Source: Holosporales bacterium
GTDB lineage: Bacteria; Pseudomonadota; Alphaproteobacteria; BNTO01
DNA length: 36,589 nt
Direction of reading: 5' to 3'
Assembly: GCA_031257795.1 (NCBI GenBank)
Contig: JAIRNW010000041.1
Span: 1-36,589, forward strand
Below the pieces are notes generated by a model. That model was not told where the DNA came from. It made no database searches and saw only the letters and a program-made list of their open reading frames with translations. The position numbers were made by a program, and so were the translations under genes. Below, one piece after another: positions 11,569-21,827 of this stretch (position 1 is its first letter; each line of letters opens with the position of its first letter).

Positions 11569-11982
11569 ATGTTGTTTCCTAAAAAAACAAAATTTAGAAA
11601 AGCTTTTAAAGGGCGTATTCACGGCTTGGCCACATCAGGGGCGGAGGTTTCCTTCGGGACGTACGGCCTTAAGGCGCTTGAGCCAGCCAGGATTTCCGCG
11701 CGTCAAATTGAGGCGGCGAGGCGTGCTATCACGCGGCATATGAAGAGGGCAGGGCGCTTGTGGATACGTATTTTCCCGGACGTTCCAGTTTCCAAGAAAC
11801 CGGCAGAGGTCCGTATGGGAAGCGGGAAAGGCGCGCCGGAGTTTTGGGTGTGCAGAGTGAAGCCTGGAAGGGTGTTGTTTGAGTTGAATGGAGTTGCGGA
11901 GGACGTTGCGAAGGAGGCTTTTCAACTGGCTTCTGAGAAGTTGCCTATAGATGTTAAATTTGTGAAGCGTATAGGTATATAA
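11569..11982 (+). CDS. rplP: 50S ribosomal protein L16
   Basis: [71 protein letters not shown]. Confidence 0.98.
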   Translation: MLFPKKTKFRKAFKGRIHGLATSGAEVSFGTYGLKALEPARISARQIEAARRAITRHMKRAGRLWIRIFPDVPVSKKPAEVRMGSGKGAPEFWVCRVKPGRVLFELNGVAEDVAKEAFQLASEKLPIDVKFVKRIGI

Positions 11983-12097
11983 CCAAGGTCCCACAAGTTT
12001 GCGAGTTCGTCGGTCAGTTTTGGCAGGAGCAGTACGTTTAGGTACTGCTCAGCGCCTGTGCTACGTGTCTCCTGCTCGCAATTCTTTTGGTGATTGG
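11983..12097 (-). repeat. Palindromic element R5 (arm type B, short core, reverse orientation) between rplP and rpmC
   Basis: Arms CCAAGGTCCCACAAGTTTGCGAG / CTCGCAATTCTTTTGGTGATTGG. Internal GGAGCAGTACGTTTAGGTACTGCTC. Directly abuts the rplP TAA. Confidence 0.75.
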
Positions 12098-12137
12098 TAT
12101 AAATTTAGTTTTTGTTTGTTTTTGGGGAGTTTGGAGT

Positions 12138-12338
12138 GTGTCATTAGGAGTGTTAAAAAGTAAAACTCTTCCTGAGTTGTACGAGATGCTAAAAGAAAAG
12201 CAAAAGGAGCGTTTTAATTTGCGTATTCAAATGAGAACTATGCAAGGGGGCAAGCCCCACATTATTCGCGATGTGCGCAGAAGTATTGCGAGAATAAAAA
12301 CTCGTATGGCACAGATAAATTTGATTGGGAAGGAGTAG
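12138..12338 (+). CDS. rpmC: 50S ribosomal protein L29
   Basis: KSKTLPELYEMLKEKQKERFNLRIQMRTMQGGKPHIIRDVRRSIARIKTRM. Start probably GTG at 12138. Confidence 0.9.
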   Translation: MSLGVLKSKTLPELYEMLKEKQKERFNLRIQMRTMQGGKPHIIRDVRRSIARIKTRMAQINLIGKE

Positions 12339-12339
12339 T

Positions 12340-12606
12340 ATGCCTCGTAGAGTTTTGATGGGAAAGGTTGTTGGGGCTAAGTGTGACAAAACTGTTGCGG
12401 TGAGTGTTGCTTGTAACGTTTTCCACCCGATATACAAAAAGATGTCGAGACGTAACAAAAAGTATTTGGCACACGACGAGCAAAATGTTTATAAAGTTGG
12501 GGACATGGTAAATATCGTGGAGTCTCGGCCATTTTCCAAGAAAAAGAAGTGGCTGGTGCTTGAGCGTGTCGGGAAGGTCAACGAGGAAGAAGTGGGGAAT
12601 TTATGA
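12340..12606 (+). CDS. rpsQ: 30S ribosomal protein S17
   Basis: [71 protein letters not shown]. Confidence 0.95.
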   Translation: MPRRVLMGKVVGAKCDKTVAVSVACNVFHPIYKKMSRRNKKYLAHDEQNVYKVGDMVNIVESRPFSKKKKWLVLERVGKVNEEEVGNL

Positions 12607-12971
12607 TCCAGGTTGGAACAAGGCTTGAAGTTGCCGATAATTCCGGGGCCAAGCAAGTCATGTGTATAAAGGTTCTCGGCGGCTCTAAGAGGCGCTATGC
12701 CTCGGTTGGGGATGTTATCGTGATTTCGGTGAAAGAGGCGATTCCTAGCGGAAAAGTGAAGCAAGGCGAGGTTCTTCGCGCGATTGTTGTGCGCACAAAG
12801 CAGGCGATCAAAAGGTCGGATGGCTCGCTCATCGCGTTTGATTCAAACGCCGCTGTGTTGCTGACAAAACAAGGAGAGCCGATTGGTTCCCGTATTTTTG
12901 GGTTAGTTCCTCGCGAGTTGCGTAATTGTGGGCAAATGAAAATCGTTTCTCTTGCTCCGGAGGTTTTATAA
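12603..12971 (+). CDS. rplN: 50S ribosomal protein L14
   Basis: [46 protein letters not shown]. Confidence 0.98.
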   Translation: MIQVGTRLEVADNSGAKQVMCIKVLGGSKRRYASVGDVIVISVKEAIPSGKVKQGEVLRAIVVRTKQAIKRSDGSLIAFDSNAAVLLTKQGEPIGSRIFGLVPRELRNCGQMKIVSLAPEVL

Positions 12972-13306
12972 TGACTCAGGCTAGATTTAAAATAAAAAGA
13001 GGCGACCAAGTGAAAGTGATGGTTGGGCGCCATAAAGGAAGAACGGGCGTTGTGAAGAGCGTGTTGTTAGACGAGGGGAAGGTGGTTGTTGAGGGCGTGA
13101 ATACTGTTGTGCGCTTTTGTCGGCCAAGTCAGGCGGCTCCGGAGGGGCACGTGAAAAAAACGCTACCAATACACGTGTCTAACGTTGCGGTGATTGATCC
13201 AGCTACCGGTAACTTCGGAAAAGTTGGCTATAGAGTTAGGAAAGATGGTGTGCGCGAGCGTTTTTTCAAAAAAACTGGAGTGGCGGTGGAAAGACATTTT
13301 AAATAA
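12971..13306 (+). CDS. rplX: 50S ribosomal protein L24
   Basis: [44 protein letters not shown]. Start overlaps the rplN stop (TAATG). Confidence 0.95.
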   Translation: MTQARFKIKRGDQVKVMVGRHKGRTGVVKSVLLDEGKVVVEGVNTVVRFCRPSQAAPEGHVKKTLPIHVSNVAVIDPATGNFGKVGYRVRKDGVRERFFKKTGVAVERHFK

Positions 13307-13310
13307 GGAT

Positions 13311-13498
13311 GTATACACAGCCATCGAAAGTTCGCGAGCAGGAGACACGTCGCGCAGAAGTGCAGCGTACTTGTGGGATGTGAGCATTCGAGCATGGTAC
13401 GTGAGCATTCGGGCAACGTCGGGCTCCCGGCAAAGTCGCAGACTTTGTTGGGGCGTCGACTCGACGAACTCGCAATCTTTTGATGACTGGGTATATAC
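13311..13498 (+). repeat. Palindromic element R6 (arm type B, long core) between rplX and rplE
   Basis: Arms GTATACACAGCCATCGAAAGTTCGCGAG / CTCGCAATCTTTTGATGACTGGGTATATAC. Full core including CGGGCTCCCGGCAAAGTCGCAGACTTTGTTGGGGCGTCGACTCGACGAAC; GTGAGCATTCG is internally duplicated. Confidence 0.85.
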
Positions 13499-13617
13499 CA
13501 AGAACCAGCAAACTGTTGGCGACTTGGTGTTTTGTGTTCTCGGTTTTTTGTCTGGTTTTGGGGTGACACGCGCTTTTGGCGGTCGTATAGCTTCAAACGC
13601 GGAGGGTGAAGAGGGAG

Positions 13618-14169
13618 ATGAAGGAAAAATTAAGGAATAGTCTGAAGGAACGCTTCGACAACGAGATAAAGCCCAAGCTCGCAAAGGCGCTTGGCTTTGC
13701 TAATAAATTTGAGGTTCCCTACGTCACGAAAGTCGTGTTGAACATGGGCGTTGGGGAAGCTGCCCAAGACAACAAAAAACTGGGCGTCGCCGTTGAGGAG
13801 CTCACAATGATCGCCGGCCAGCGAGCCGTCCCAACAAAGGCCAAGAAATCGATTGCTGCCTTCAAGGTGAGAACAGGCATGGAAGTTGGGGCGAGAGTGA
13901 CGCTGCGCGGAGATAGGATGTATGAGTTTTTGGACAGACTCGTGAATATTGCTCTTCCGCGGGTGCGGGATTTCCACGGTTTTTCCGCCAAAAGTTTCGA
14001 CGGACACGGTAATTATTCTCTCGGAATAAAAGAGCATATTATTTTTCCAGAGATTAATTACGATAAAGTTGATAAAATTCGCGGTATGGACGTGGTGATT
14101 TGTACTAGTTCGAGAGACGATAAGGCAGCTTTGTTGCTGCTGCAGATGTTGAATTTGCCGATTCGTTGA
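13618..14169 (+). CDS. rplE: 50S ribosomal protein L5
   Basis: VPYVTKVVLNMGVGEAAQDNKKLGVAVEELTMIAGQRAVPTKAKKSIAAFKVRTGM. Start ambiguous (GTG 13606 or ATG 13618). Confidence 0.95.
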   Translation: MKEKLRNSLKERFDNEIKPKLAKALGFANKFEVPYVTKVVLNMGVGEAAQDNKKLGVAVEELTMIAGQRAVPTKAKKSIAAFKVRTGMEVGARVTLRGDRMYEFLDRLVNIALPRVRDFHGFSAKSFDGHGNYSLGIKEHIIFPEINYDKVDKIRGMDVVICTSSRDDKAALLLLQMLNLPIR

Positions 14170-14197
14170 TGAAGGGAGTGTGTGAAAGGGGATCTGT

Positions 14198-14503
14198 ATG
14201 GCTAAGTTAAGTTCCATTGAAAATAATAAGAGGCGGCAGAGGTTGATTGCAGGAAAGGCGGCAACGCGCGCTGCTCTCAAGTCCTTTATTTACAATAAAG
14301 AGACGGGTTTTATCGATCGTTTGGCCGCCGTGCATAAGCTGGCCGAGATGCCGCGCAATTCTTCTAGGGTTCGTTATAGGAATCGCTGCGAGGTTACGGG
14401 GCGGCCGCGTGGTTTTTATAGGTTTTTCAGGATGTCTAGGATCGCGTTGCGTGATTACGCTTCGGCGGGCCTATTGCCTGGGGTGGTCAAAGCGAGTTGG
14501 TAG
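14198..14503 (+). CDS. rpsN: 30S ribosomal protein S14 (Zn-free type)
   Basis: MAKLSSIENNKRRQRLIAG... RNRCEVTGRPRGFYRFFRMSRIALRDYASAGLLPGVVKASW. Confidence 0.97.
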   Translation: MAKLSSIENNKRRQRLIAGKAATRAALKSFIYNKETGFIDRLAAVHKLAEMPRNSSRVRYRNRCEVTGRPRGFYRFFRMSRIALRDYASAGLLPGVVKASW

Positions 14504-14507
14504 GAGG

Positions 14508-14631
14508 GGACTCAGTCACCAAAAAAGTTTGGGAATTCGTCGCTTCGGTGCTCGAATGCTCGCGTGCCATAAGTACGCTACGCTCCTGCGCTCCGAGGCT
14601 CCTGCTCCCAACTCTTTTGGTGACTGAGTCC
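14508..14631 (-). repeat. Palindromic element R7 (arm type B, short core, reverse) between rpsN and rpsH
   Basis: Near-perfect arms GGACTCAGTCACCAAAAAAGTTTGGGA / TCCCAACTCTTTTGGTGACTGAGTCC. Core GGTGCTCGAATGCTCGCGTGCCATAAGTACGCTACGCTCCTGCGCTCCGAGGCTCC. Confidence 0.85.
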
Positions 14632-14681
14632 TGAGCCGGCAGATTTTTGGTGGCTGGGGATATAGAGGATAGAGGTAAGAA

Positions 14682-15080
14682 ATGCTGATTTTAGATCCAA
14701 TTGGAGATTTGTTAACCAGAATTCGCAACGGGCAAAAGGCGCGGCGGAAGATAGTTGAATCCCCTGCTTCCAAAGAAAGAGAGGCCGTTTTGCGCGTTTT
14801 GCTCGAGGGCGGCTACATCGCTGGGTACACCAGGGAAAAGAAAGAGAAGGGCTTCGACGTTCTGAACGTGACCTTAAAATACAGCGAAGGGCGCGCGGCG
14901 ATTCAGTCTATCCGGCGGATTTCTAAGCCTGGAAGACGAGTTTACTCTTCTGTTGGGAAGCTGAAGCCAGTTTACAACGGTCTTGGAATCAGTATTTTGT
15001 CAACTTCGAAGGGTGTGATTTCCGACGGAGAAGCGCGCAAGATATTTGCAGGTGGGGAGGTTCTATGTTCTGTGTTCTAA
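14682..15080 (+). CDS. rpsH: 30S ribosomal protein S8
   Basis: MLILDPIGDLLTRIRNGQKARRKIVESPASKEREAVLRVLLEGGYIAGY... GLGISILSTSKGVISDGEARK. Confidence 0.97.
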   Translation: MLILDPIGDLLTRIRNGQKARRKIVESPASKEREAVLRVLLEGGYIAGYTREKKEKGFDVLNVTLKYSEGRAAIQSIRRISKPGRRVYSSVGKLKPVYNGLGISILSTSKGVISDGEARKIFAGGEVLCSVF

Positions 15081-15130
15081 ATACAAAGCCACAAAAAGTT
15101 TGCGAGAGATTTTAGAGAAAAGGCGGAGTT

Positions 15131-15664
15131 ATGTCTAGAGTAGGAAAACACGAAATAAAAATACCGCAGGGGCTGGCAGTTACCCAGAATGGACGGCTCT
15201 TCATGTTCAAAGGAAAACTAGGCGAGGCTTCCATCGATGTCCCTTCTTGCGTCGAGGTTTCCAAAACAGATTCCGTGATCAAAGTAAAGGTGAATGACGA
15301 CGCGAAGTTCTCGCGAGCCATGTGGGGTACAGTTCAGCGCAATATATCGAATATAGTGAAGGGGCTAACCGAAGGCTTCACAGTATCTTTGACTCTTGAA
15401 GGAGTCGGTTACAAGGCTGCCGTCACAGGGCGCAGGCTCGTGCTACAGCTGGGATACAGCCACGATATAGTGTACGATATTCCAGACGGGGTATCGATCA
15501 AATGCGAGAATCCAACGTCAATAGCGATAATGGCTCCTTCCAAGCAGCAGGCCGGCGAAATTGCCGCGGTCCTCAGGTCTTACAGGCCGCCGGAGCCATA
15601 CAACGGCAAAGGGGTTATTCGCGCGGGAGAGTTTGTTATCAGAAAAGAGGGTAAGAAGAAGTAA
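15131..15664 (+). CDS. rplF: 50S ribosomal protein L6
   Basis: [17 protein letters not shown]... [26 protein letters not shown]. Confidence 0.97.
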   Translation: MSRVGKHEIKIPQGLAVTQNGRLFMFKGKLGEASIDVPSCVEVSKTDSVIKVKVNDDAKFSRAMWGTVQRNISNIVKGLTEGFTVSLTLEGVGYKAAVTGRRLVLQLGYSHDIVYDIPDGVSIKCENPTSIAIMAPSKQQAGEIAAVLRSYRPPEPYNGKGVIRAGEFVIRKEGKKK

Positions 15665-16026
15665 TGCAGTCGTCTTCTCAATTGCGTTTACGCAGGAAAA
15701 ATAGGCAGCGCACGAAGATTCGGCGTGTTATCGGCGAGCGCTATCGTTTGTGTGTTCATCGCTCCGGCCGCCACATATACGCTCAGATCATAGATGATAC
15801 TAAGGCAGTGACGTTGGTTGCCGCTTCAACGCTGAGCCAAGAGGTGCGCGGTACTATAAAGAATGGCGGAAATAAGGTTGCGGCGGCTTTTGTCGGCGAG
15901 TTGATTGCTAAGAAAGCAAAGGAAAAGGACATTAGTACGGTTGTGTTTGATAGGTCTGGTTTTTTGTATCACGGGCGCATTAAGGCGCTGGCGGATAGTG
16001 CGAGGGAGCACGGATTGATCTTTTAA
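15664..16026 (+). CDS. rplR: 50S ribosomal protein L18
   Basis: [49 protein letters not shown]... [26 protein letters not shown]. Confidence 0.97.
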   Translation: MQSSSQLRLRRKNRQRTKIRRVIGERYRLCVHRSGRHIYAQIIDDTKAVTLVAASTLSQEVRGTIKNGGNKVAAAFVGELIAKKAKEKDISTVVFDRSGFLYHGRIKALADSAREHGLIF

Positions 16027-16059
16027 TTGTTTTACCGGGTCGTAAAAAGAAAGGAACTT

Positions 16060-16725
16060 ATGTTAAAAAACGTAACAGAGCGCAAAACCGGCCGAGGAGA
16101 GGCGCAGCGGTTTGTTGAAAAATTGATTAGCGTCCGTCGCGTGACCAAGGTCGTCAAGGGAGGGAAAACGTTGCGGTTTTCCGCCCTAGTTGTTGTTGGT
16201 GACGGGAAAGGGCAGGTCGGGTATGGCACAGGAAAGGCCCGAGAGGTCCCCGAAGCCGTGCACAAGGCCGTGGAGCGCGCCAAACGCAGTATGATCAAGG
16301 TGTATCTGCGCGAAGGACGCACAATCCACCACGACACTTCATTCGCCAAGGGGGCAGGGCATGTGTTCATTCGCAGCGCCGTTCCCGGAACTGGGGTGAT
16401 CGCTGGCGGGCCTATGCGCGCCGTCTTCGAGGCGATAGGGATTCAGGACGTTGTTGCAAAATCAGTCGGCAGCGCAAACAACCACAATGTTGTTCGTGCG
16501 ACCTTCAAGGCGCTGGAGAGCGTGGCTTCTCCGCGAGCGGTTGCGGCTCGTCTGGGGCGCTCTGTGAGCGATATTATTGCTAGAAGGGACGCGATCGTTG
16601 GAAAGAAGAGAAAAGCGGCCAAACACGAGGTGGAGGGCAGCGATGATGATGCTGTCGAATCCATTGAGACAGAAGAGGCTGAAAAGTTTTTGCAATTGGA
16701 CGCGGAGATGTCCTCTGATAGCTGA
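16060..16725 (+). CDS. rpsE: 30S ribosomal protein S5 with acidic C-terminal tail
   Basis: [60 protein letters not shown] 16060 follows AAGGAA. Tail is [33 protein letters not shown]. Confidence 0.96.
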   Translation: MLKNVTERKTGRGEAQRFVEKLISVRRVTKVVKGGKTLRFSALVVVGDGKGQVGYGTGKAREVPEAVHKAVERAKRSMIKVYLREGRTIHHDTSFAKGAGHVFIRSAVPGTGVIAGGPMRAVFEAIGIQDVVAKSVGSANNHNVVRATFKALESVASPRAVAARLGRSVSDIIARRDAIVGKKRKAAKHEVEGSDDDAVESIETEEAEKFLQLDAEMSSDS

Positions 16726-16754
16726 AAGCATGTTTACAAGGATAAGGTGGTTTT

Positions 16755-16973
16755 ATGCCAATTAGTAAAAAAGGGAAAGAGCTTCAGGAGTGCGGAAGCA
16801 TCATTGTTGAACAGTATTCCAGCTTCATCAGGAGGCCTCAATATCAAAGAGTGCAGCTGAAGTCTTTGGGCTTGGGCAGAATTGGCTCTCGCAGGGAATT
16901 GCCCAACATCCCTTGTATCACGGGATTGGTTAAAAGATTGAGCCATTTGGTACGTATTGTTGGTAATGGATAG
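16755..16973 (+). CDS. rpmD: 50S ribosomal protein L30
   Basis: SIIVEQYSSFIRRPQYQRVQLKSLGLGRIGSRRELPNIPCITGLVKRLSHLVRIV; position between rpsE and rplO. Confidence 0.92.
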   Translation: MPISKKGKELQECGSIIVEQYSSFIRRPQYQRVQLKSLGLGRIGSRRELPNIPCITGLVKRLSHLVRIVGNG

Positions 16974-16987
16974 CGGCGGTAGTGATT

Positions 16988-17452
16988 ATGTCTTATAAAT
17001 TAAACACAATTCATGATAATCCGGGAGCCCTCAGGGTTCGCAAAGTTGTTGGGCGCGGGCTCGCGTCTGGCCTTGGAAAAACATCTGGCCGCGGTGGCAA
17101 GGGGCAGACCGCGCGCGCTGGAGTTTCCTTGAACGGATTTGAGGGAGGGCAGATGCCGATTTATCGCCGCCTCCCGAAGCGCGGCTTTAAGAGCCATAGC
17201 TCCAACGACTTGTTTGAGCTGCATTTTGATAAGCTCAAGGGAGTGATCGCTGCTGGAAAAGTGGCGGAGAATAATGGGTTGGTAGACGCCTCTTTTTTGA
17301 TGGCAGCGGGCTTGATGGGGAAGTCTTTCAAAGGGATTTCCCTGGTTGCCAAAGGGGAGCTGAATGTTCCGCTGTCTTTTGTTGTTACTAGGGTTTCCAA
17401 GAAAGCGAAGGAGTTGGTTGAGAAGGCTGGTGGCGCGGTTTCCCTGGAATAG
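16988..17452 (+). CDS. rplO: 50S ribosomal protein L15
   Basis: MSYKLNTIHDNPGALRVRKVVGRGLASGLGKTSGRGGKGQTARAGVSLNGFEGGQMPIYRRLPKRGF. Confidence 0.97.
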   Translation: MSYKLNTIHDNPGALRVRKVVGRGLASGLGKTSGRGGKGQTARAGVSLNGFEGGQMPIYRRLPKRGFKSHSSNDLFELHFDKLKGVIAAGKVAENNGLVDASFLMAAGLMGKSFKGISLVAKGELNVPLSFVVTRVSKKAKELVEKAGGAVSLE

Positions 17453-17568
17453 CCAATCACAAGTGAACTGTGGGTTCGTCGATACGTTGCTCGGTTTGAG
17501 CAGTACGTGTACGCAGCTCTTCGCCTGCGCTCCGTGCCTACTGCCCACAATTCACTTGTGATTGGCTA
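17450..17568 (-). repeat. Palindromic element R8 (arm type A, short core, reverse); first copy between rplO and secY
   Basis: Arms TAGCCAATCACAAGTGAACTGTGGG / CCCACAATTCACTTGTGATTGGCTA. The rplO stop TAG is the first three bases of the arm. Confidence 0.88.
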
Positions 17569-17654
17569 CAGTGTGGTTTTTGAGTTATTGTTCGTTTTCC
17601 GTTGGTGATTACGGTGGTTATGCCCGGTCATCGGAAGGATGAGGGCTTGGGATA

Positions 17655-17806
17655 TAGTCAATCAGAAGTGAATTGTGGGCACGGAGCACAGGCGCAGAGC
17701 TGCGTACACGTACTGCTCAAACCTAGCCGCTTCGGGCTCCAGGTAAAGTCGCAGACTTTGTTGTTGGTCCGTTCGACGAACCCACAGTTCAGCTGTGATT
17801 GGCTTA
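17655..17806 (+). repeat. Palindromic element R9 (arm type A, long core); second copy between rplO and secY
   Basis: Arms TAGTCAATCAGAAGTGAATTGTGGG / CCCACAGTTCAGCTGTGATTGGCTTA. Core contains GGGCTCCAGGTAAAGTCGCAGACTTTGTTGTTGGTCCGTTCGACGAA. Confidence 0.85.
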
Positions 17807-17818
17807 GATGGAGGTGTT

Positions 17819-19168
17819 ATGGCTTCAGATATGGAGCAATTTGTTTCTGGCGCGTCTTTTGATTTATTTCGAAAGGCAAAAGACCTAAAGAAGCGTATTA
17901 TCTTTACTTTGCTTGCTCTTATCGTTTGTCGTCTGGGAACCTACGTTCCTTTGCCCGGCATAAACCCAAGCGTCATTGCCGAGTTTTTGAAGCAAAATTC
18001 CGGCGGCATCATGGGCTTTTTGGATATGTTTTCCGGTGGGGCGGTCGGGCGTATGACCATGTTCTCGCTCGGTATAGTGCCTTACATTTCGGCTAGCATC
18101 ATCATGCAGCTGATGACGTCGGTGTTCCCGGCATTTGAGGCCCTAAAGAAAGAGGGTGAGGCCGGTCGGAAAAAGATAGGCTTGTATACGCGATACGGCG
18201 CAATCATGATGGCGGCAGTCCAGGCGTTTGGGGTGGCGGCAGGATTGGAGCATTTATCGGGACACTCAGGGCCGGCAGTGACCATTCCTGGGTGGTTTTT
18301 CCGCGTGATGACTGTGCTGACTCTCACAGGCAGCACTATGTTTTTAGTTTGGGTCGGCGATCAGATAACGTCGCGTGGCTTGGGCAATGGAACGTCTATG
18401 ATCATCTACGCGGGTATCGTGGCGAACTTGCCGTCAGCAATAGTGCGGACCTTTGAATTAGGCCGACAGGAGAGCTTTTCTCTTGTGGAGTTGTTTTGTG
18501 TTTTGGTTGGAGTGATTCTGCTCATTTACTTTGTTGTTTTTATGGAACGAGCCCAGCGACGAATTCCAATTCAATACCCGAAAAGGCAAATGGCCGCCAA
18601 TATGCCGGCTGTCGCGCAGAATACGCACTTGCCGATGAAGCTGAATAGCGCCGGTGTGATTCCGCCGATTTTTGCTTCGTCTTTGCTGTTGTTCCCGGCG
18701 ACAATCGTTACTTTCGTTAACGTTTCCGAGGGATCCTGGCTGCGCCATATAACAAGCTTTTTTGCGAGAGATCAGCTGCCATACATTATTTGCTTTTCGG
18801 CGTTAATCATTTTCTTCGCATTTTTCTACACGGCTTTGATGTTTAATCCGCAGGAAACCTCCGATAATCTTCGCAAGGCTGGAAGCTACATTCCGGGGAT
18901 TCGGCCGGGAGTGCAAACGGCTGATTTTATAGATTATATGCTCACGCGTTTAACGGTGGTTGGCGCGATTTATTTGGCGGTTGTTTGTGTACTTCCGGAG
19001 TTTGTTGTGTTGAAACTGTCTTTGCCATTTTACCTCGGCGGTACCAGCATACTCATCGTGGTTAGCGTGACGATCGACACAATTAGCCAGGTTCAATCTT
19101 ACTTGATGGTGCACCAATACGAGGGGCTCATAAAAAAGTCGAAACTCGGGAAAAAGGGAGGATTTTAG
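17819..19168 (+). CDS. secY: Preprotein translocase subunit SecY
   Basis: GTYVPLPGINP, FSLGIVPYISASIIMQLMTSVFPAFEALKKEGEAGRKKI, NRLT-like C-terminal region. ATG 17819 follows GGAGG; the ORF track start lies inside R9. Confidence 0.97.
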   Translation: MASDMEQFVSGASFDLFRKAKDLKKRIIFTLLALIVCRLGTYVPLPGINPSVIAEFLKQNSGGIMGFLDMFSGGAVGRMTMFSLGIVPYISASIIMQLMTSVFPAFEALKKEGEAGRKKIGLYTRYGAIMMAAVQAFGVAAGLEHLSGHSGPAVTIPGWFFRVMTVLTLTGSTMFLVWVGDQITSRGLGNGTSMIIYAGIVANLPSAIVRTFELGRQESFSLVELFCVLVGVILLIYFVVFMERAQRRIPIQYPKRQMAANMPAVAQNTHLPMKLNSAGVIPPIFASSLLLFPATIVTFVNVSEGSWLRHITSFFARDQLPYIICFSALIIFFAFFYTALMFNPQETSDNLRKAGSYIPGIRPGVQTADFIDYMLTRLTVVGAIYLAVVCVLPEFVVLKLSLPFYLGGTSILIVVSVTIDTISQVQSYLMVHQYEGLIKKSKLGKKGGF

Positions 19169-19171
19169 GTT

Positions 19172-19843
19172 ATGGTCGGAGGAGAGCTTTCAAGCAAGTG
19201 TGTTGTTATTCTCATCGGCCCACCAGGTTGTGGAAAGGGAACCCAGGCAGGGATGCTGAAAGAACTATACGAAGTGGAGTCTTTTTGTGCGGGCGACGAG
19301 CTTCGTAAAGAGACTGCGAGCGGCTCTGATCTCGGGAAGGAAATCGCACAAATTTGCGATGCGGGGAGGTTGGTACCAGACAGAATTGTCAATTTGATGG
19401 CGAAAAAGTTCGTCGACAATACTGCGTCCTCTCGCTTGTTGTTTGATGGCTTTCCAAGAACGGCGGAGCAGGCCAACTTCTTGATCAATTCTTTAGAGAA
19501 GCAGTGGCCTGTTTGCGCGTGCTCGTTTTATGTTGATGACGAAGTTGTTATGGACAGGATTTTGCATAGGTTTTCGTGCACAAAGTGCGGGACGATTTAC
19601 AACAGCAAAACGAAAAAGCCGCGCATTGATGGCGTGTGCGACAATTGTGGATCAAAGGAGTTTACGCATAGGAATGACGATAACGAGGAAGCCATGAAAA
19701 AGAGGCTTGATAATTACAGAACGATAACGAATCCTATGTTGAAATTGTTTGCTGATCTCGGCGTTTTGCACGAAATTGATTCTTCGCGCGAAGTTGCCGA
19801 GGTGTCTGGAAGCATGAAAGATTTGATTGGTAATTTTTGGTAA
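19172..19843 (+). CDS. adk: Adenylate kinase, Cys4 zinc-lid type
   Basis: GPPGCGKGTQAGMLKE, DGFPRTAEQA, lid CTKCGTIYNSKTKKPRIDGVCDNCG. Confidence 0.95.
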   Translation: MVGGELSSKCVVILIGPPGCGKGTQAGMLKELYEVESFCAGDELRKETASGSDLGKEIAQICDAGRLVPDRIVNLMAKKFVDNTASSRLLFDGFPRTAEQANFLINSLEKQWPVCACSFYVDDEVVMDRILHRFSCTKCGTIYNSKTKKPRIDGVCDNCGSKEFTHRNDDNEEAMKKRLDNYRTITNPMLKLFADLGVLHEIDSSREVAEVSGSMKDLIGNFW

Positions 19844-19858
19844 AAATGGAGAGAAAAA

Positions 19859-20239
19859 GTGGCTCGTATTGCTGGAGTTAATATTCCGACTCAAAAAAAG
19901 ATTGGGGTTGCGTTGCGTTACATATACGGCATTGGTCCCGTGAATGCTTTGGATATTTTGGGGAAAGCTAAGGTTTCCCCGAATCTGCGTGTGCATCAGC
20001 TGAGCGATGCTGATGTTTTGAGCATCCGCGAGGTGATCGACCGCGAAGGCTACAAGGTTGAGGGAGATTTGCGCAGGGAAGTCTCCATGAATGTCAAGCG
20101 ACTGATGGATCTAGGGTGCTACAGGGGGCTGCGTCATAGAAAGGGGCTACCTGTTCGCGGGCAGCGCACGCATACGAATGCTAGGACTCGTAAGGGGAAG
20201 GCCATTCCAATCGCTGGGAAGAAGATTGCAAAGAAGTAG
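19859..20239 (+). CDS. rpsM: 30S ribosomal protein S13
   Basis: [33 protein letters not shown]... [18 protein letters not shown] start. Confidence 0.97.
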   Translation: MARIAGVNIPTQKKIGVALRYIYGIGPVNALDILGKAKVSPNLRVHQLSDADVLSIREVIDREGYKVEGDLRREVSMNVKRLMDLGCYRGLRHRKGLPVRGQRTHTNARTRKGKAIPIAGKKIAKK

Positions 20240-20282
20240 GCGGATGAGCGTGGAGTTTGACTTAATTTAAGGAGGAGTTTGC

Positions 20283-20675
20283 ATGGCCGGTGGTAGTGCT
20301 GTAAAAGTAAAAAAGAAGGAAAGAAAAAATATTCCTGTTGCTGTGGTGTACATTAATTCTACATTTAATAACACGTTGATCACAGTTGCAGACCCAACAG
20401 GGAATGTTATCGCTGCGGCTTCCTCTGGAATGGTGGGGTTCAAGGGATCCAGAAAGTCAACCCCATACGCTGCGCAGGTTGCCACCGAGTTAGCCGCGAA
20501 GAAGGCGGCGGAGCACGGAGTGAAGACGGTGCGTGTTGTGGTAAAGGGGCCGGGGGCTGGGCGTGAGACGGCTTTGCGTGCGCTTCAGACTTTTGGGCTG
20601 TTGGTTACGTCCATTTCCGACACAACCCCGATTCCGCATAATGGTTGTAAGCCTCCGAAGCGGCGCAGGGTGTGA
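20283..20675 (+). CDS. rpsK: 30S ribosomal protein S11
   Basis: [50 protein letters not shown]... [15 protein letters not shown]. Confidence 0.97.
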   Translation: MAGGSAVKVKKKERKNIPVAVVYINSTFNNTLITVADPTGNVIAAASSGMVGFKGSRKSTPYAAQVATELAAKKAAEHGVKTVRVVVKGPGAGRETALRALQTFGLLVTSISDTTPIPHNGCKPPKRRRV

Positions 20676-20736
20676 TAAAGGCAGACCAATATGTCGAGCG
20701 GCGCAGGGGTGTGATAAAGGCAGACCAATATGTCGA
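20660..20736 (+). repeat. Tandem duplication (2 x about 38-39 bp) spanning the 3' end of rpsK
   Basis: GCGGCGCAGGGTGTGATAAAGGCAGACCAATATGTCGA followed immediately by GCGGCGCAGGGGTGTGATAAAGGCAGACCAATATGTCGAG (one inserted G). Confidence 0.95.
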
Positions 20737-20801
20737 GAGGTTTAGGGGATCTGTTGTAGGGAACCAGTCTTCGGACGGGTGTTTTTTTGTGGAGTTGTTT
20801 T

Positions 20802-21824
20802 GTGATTGAAAAAAATTGGCAAGAGCTGATTAAGTCCTCTTCTTTGGACATTCAGTATGTTGATCCGAGTATGCGCGAGGCTGTGATCGTTGCAGAACCT
20901 CTTGAGCGCGGGTTTGGCATGACTTTAGGGAATGCCATGAGGCGGATTTTGTTGTCCTCTCTCCAAGGGGCGGCTTTTACATCTGTGAAGATTGAGGGGG
21001 TTTTGCACGAGTTTTCCACGATCCCTGGGGTGAAAGAGGATGTGACGGATATTGTTCTGAACCTGAAATCGATTGGTGTAAAATCTGTGTCTGAGTTGCC
21101 TAGAAAGGTTCATGTTTCAGTTGTTGGCCCGAAGGTTGTTACCGCGGCCGACATTGAGGTGGTTTCCGGCGTGGAGATTCTCGATCCTGCTGTTGTTATT
21201 TGTACAGTGGAAGACGGGGCGAGGCTCAATATGGAGCTGACTGTGAGCGTTGGGCGAGGGTATGTTCAGGCGGTATACGATCCGGAAGAGACTCGTACGA
21301 TCGGGCTAATCTCCCTTGACGCGCTTTTCTCGCCAGTGCGTAGGGTTGTTTTCGGTGTGGAACAAACGAGGGTTGGGCAGCGGACCGATTACGACAAACT
21401 CACTATGAATATTGAGACGAATGGCGCGATTAAGCCGGACGATGCTCTGGCGTTTGCGGCGAGGATTTTGGTTGATCAGATGCAGCCGTTCATAAACTTT
21501 GAGGAGCCTAGGTTTGCGAATGCTAATTCCGAGAAGTTTGTGTTGCCATTCAACAAGAATCTGCTGCGTAAGGTTGAGGAGCTCGAGCTCTCGGTTCGTT
21601 CTGCGAATTGTTTGAAAAACGAGAATTTGACGTATATTGGTGATCTTGTGCAGAAGACTGAGGCGGAAATGCTGAGGACGCCGAATTTCGGGAGAAAGTC
21701 TTTGAATGAGATAAAGGAAGTGCTGGCGCAAATGGGGATTGGTCTTGGGATGACAGTTCCTAATTGGCCGCCAGAGAATATAGAGGAGTTGGCGAAGGGG
21801 TTGGATGACCCGTACAGCTGTTGA
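20802..21824 (+). CDS. rpoA: DNA-directed RNA polymerase subunit alpha
   Basis: [58 protein letters not shown]... [17 protein letters not shown] start probable. Confidence 0.97.
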   Translation: MIEKNWQELIKSSSLDIQYVDPSMREAVIVAEPLERGFGMTLGNAMRRILLSSLQGAAFTSVKIEGVLHEFSTIPGVKEDVTDIVLNLKSIGVKSVSELPRKVHVSVVGPKVVTAADIEVVSGVEILDPAVVICTVEDGARLNMELTVSVGRGYVQAVYDPEETRTIGLISLDALFSPVRRVVFGVEQTRVGQRTDYDKLTMNIETNGAIKPDDALAFAARILVDQMQPFINFEEPRFANANSEKFVLPFNKNLLRKVEELELSVRSANCLKNENLTYIGDLVQKTEAEMLRTPNFGRKSLNEIKEVLAQMGIGLGMTVPNWPPENIEELAKGLDDPYSC

Positions 21825-21827
21825 TGT

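Noticed and set aside
13194-13640. 148-aa ORF between rplX and rplE
   Set aside because: It starts inside rplX and consists mostly of element R6; no SD or domain evidence.
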